Origin: Limnoperna fortunei
Lineage: Eukaryota; Mollusca; Bivalvia; Mytilida; Modiolidae
Direction: 5' to 3'
Assembly (NCBI GenBank): GCA_944474755.1
Contig: OX104119.1
Span: forward strand, 80,093,873-80,157,872
Length of the DNA stretch: 64,000 nt
The position numbers were made by a program, and so were the translations under genes. The notes under the pieces are model-generated. The model was given only the letters and a program-made list of their open reading frames with translations. It made no database searches and had not been told where the DNA came from. This document shows positions 63,908 through 64,000 of this stretch, one piece after another (positions within the stretch are counted from its first letter, which is position 1; each line of letters starts with the position of its first letter).

Positions 63908-64000
63908 GATTTTTTTTAGTATATATACCTAAAAGTCAGGGGATCATGATCGACTATATACCTGCAGGTGTCCCGACGCTGGCCTGCTTTTAGGATAGCT

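Larger units (their letters stand above)
28924..64000 (+). repeat. tRNA tandem array, block 4 (rest of unit 12, units 13-44; continues past the window)
   Basis: 32 consecutive units without a large insertion. Glu genes step by 1,089 except where single small deletions occur: one G lost at 54877 (unit 36), one A near 56902 (unit 38), two bases near 62190 (unit 43) and one A near 63433 (unit 44). Differences between units are otherwise isolated substitutions. The window ends inside spacer 3 of unit 44, so the array's right end is not seen. Confidence 0.98.

Noticed and set aside
620..64000. Array read as a CRISPR array or satellite without genes
   Set aside because: Unit length, perfect tRNA folds with box B and T-run terminators in every unit identify it as a tRNA gene array.

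Overview
The window is eukaryotic and consists almost entirely of one tandem array. A unit of 1,089 bp carries three tRNA genes in the same orientation: tRNA-Glu(CTC), tRNA-Ala(TGC) and tRNA-Ala(CGC). It repeats head to tail from about position 620 to the right edge of the window, where the array is still running. I count 44 units, giving 44 Glu, 43 intact Ala(TGC) plus one split by an insertion, and 44 Ala(CGC) genes: 131 intact tRNA genes. The copies are nearly identical, spacers included, and differ only by scattered single-base changes and very small indels. Dispersed repeats beginning 'agctcacctgga' and 'gcccccgcgacgac', the AT-rich background and the 'gggagataact' motif suggest a mollusc, most likely a bivalve and perhaps a mytilid. 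That placement is from memory of such repeats and was not tested.

Layout: 1-619 is AT-rich flank. Units 1-8 occupy 620-8594. Unit 8 is cut inside its Ala(TGC) gene by a 5.6-kb non-LTR retrotransposon (8595-14224) with an RRM/zinc-knuckle ORF1 and an endonuclease/reverse transcriptase ORF2 broken by one frameshift. Units 8 (remainder) and 9 follow. At 15693-20764 lies a 5.07-kb DNA element (element B) with a 2-bp target duplication, short inverted termini and subterminal arrays of ACGT-core repeats. It contains a promoter-like region and two well-bounded exons coding for a piece that resembles the C-terminal half of a DUF4806 domain. Units 10-12 follow. The spacer of unit 12 holds a 5.1-kb DNA transposon (element C, 23819-28923) with an intact 848-aa transposase gene, 24-bp terminal inverted repeats starting CACTC, and about ten copies of a 14-bp motif in both subterminal regions. 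Units 12 (remainder) to 44 then run without large insertions to 64000.

The tRNA genes are presumably transcribed by RNA polymerase III from internal A and B boxes. Each is followed by a T run: T5 after Glu and Ala(TGC), T8 after Ala(CGC). Both alanine genes carry the G3:U70 identity pair. A minority of copies carry substitutions that break a stem or box B. Several such variants recur exactly 3, 4, 6 or 12 units apart, which points to block duplication or gene conversion as the homogenising process. All three large insertions lie within the first 13 units next to the left edge.
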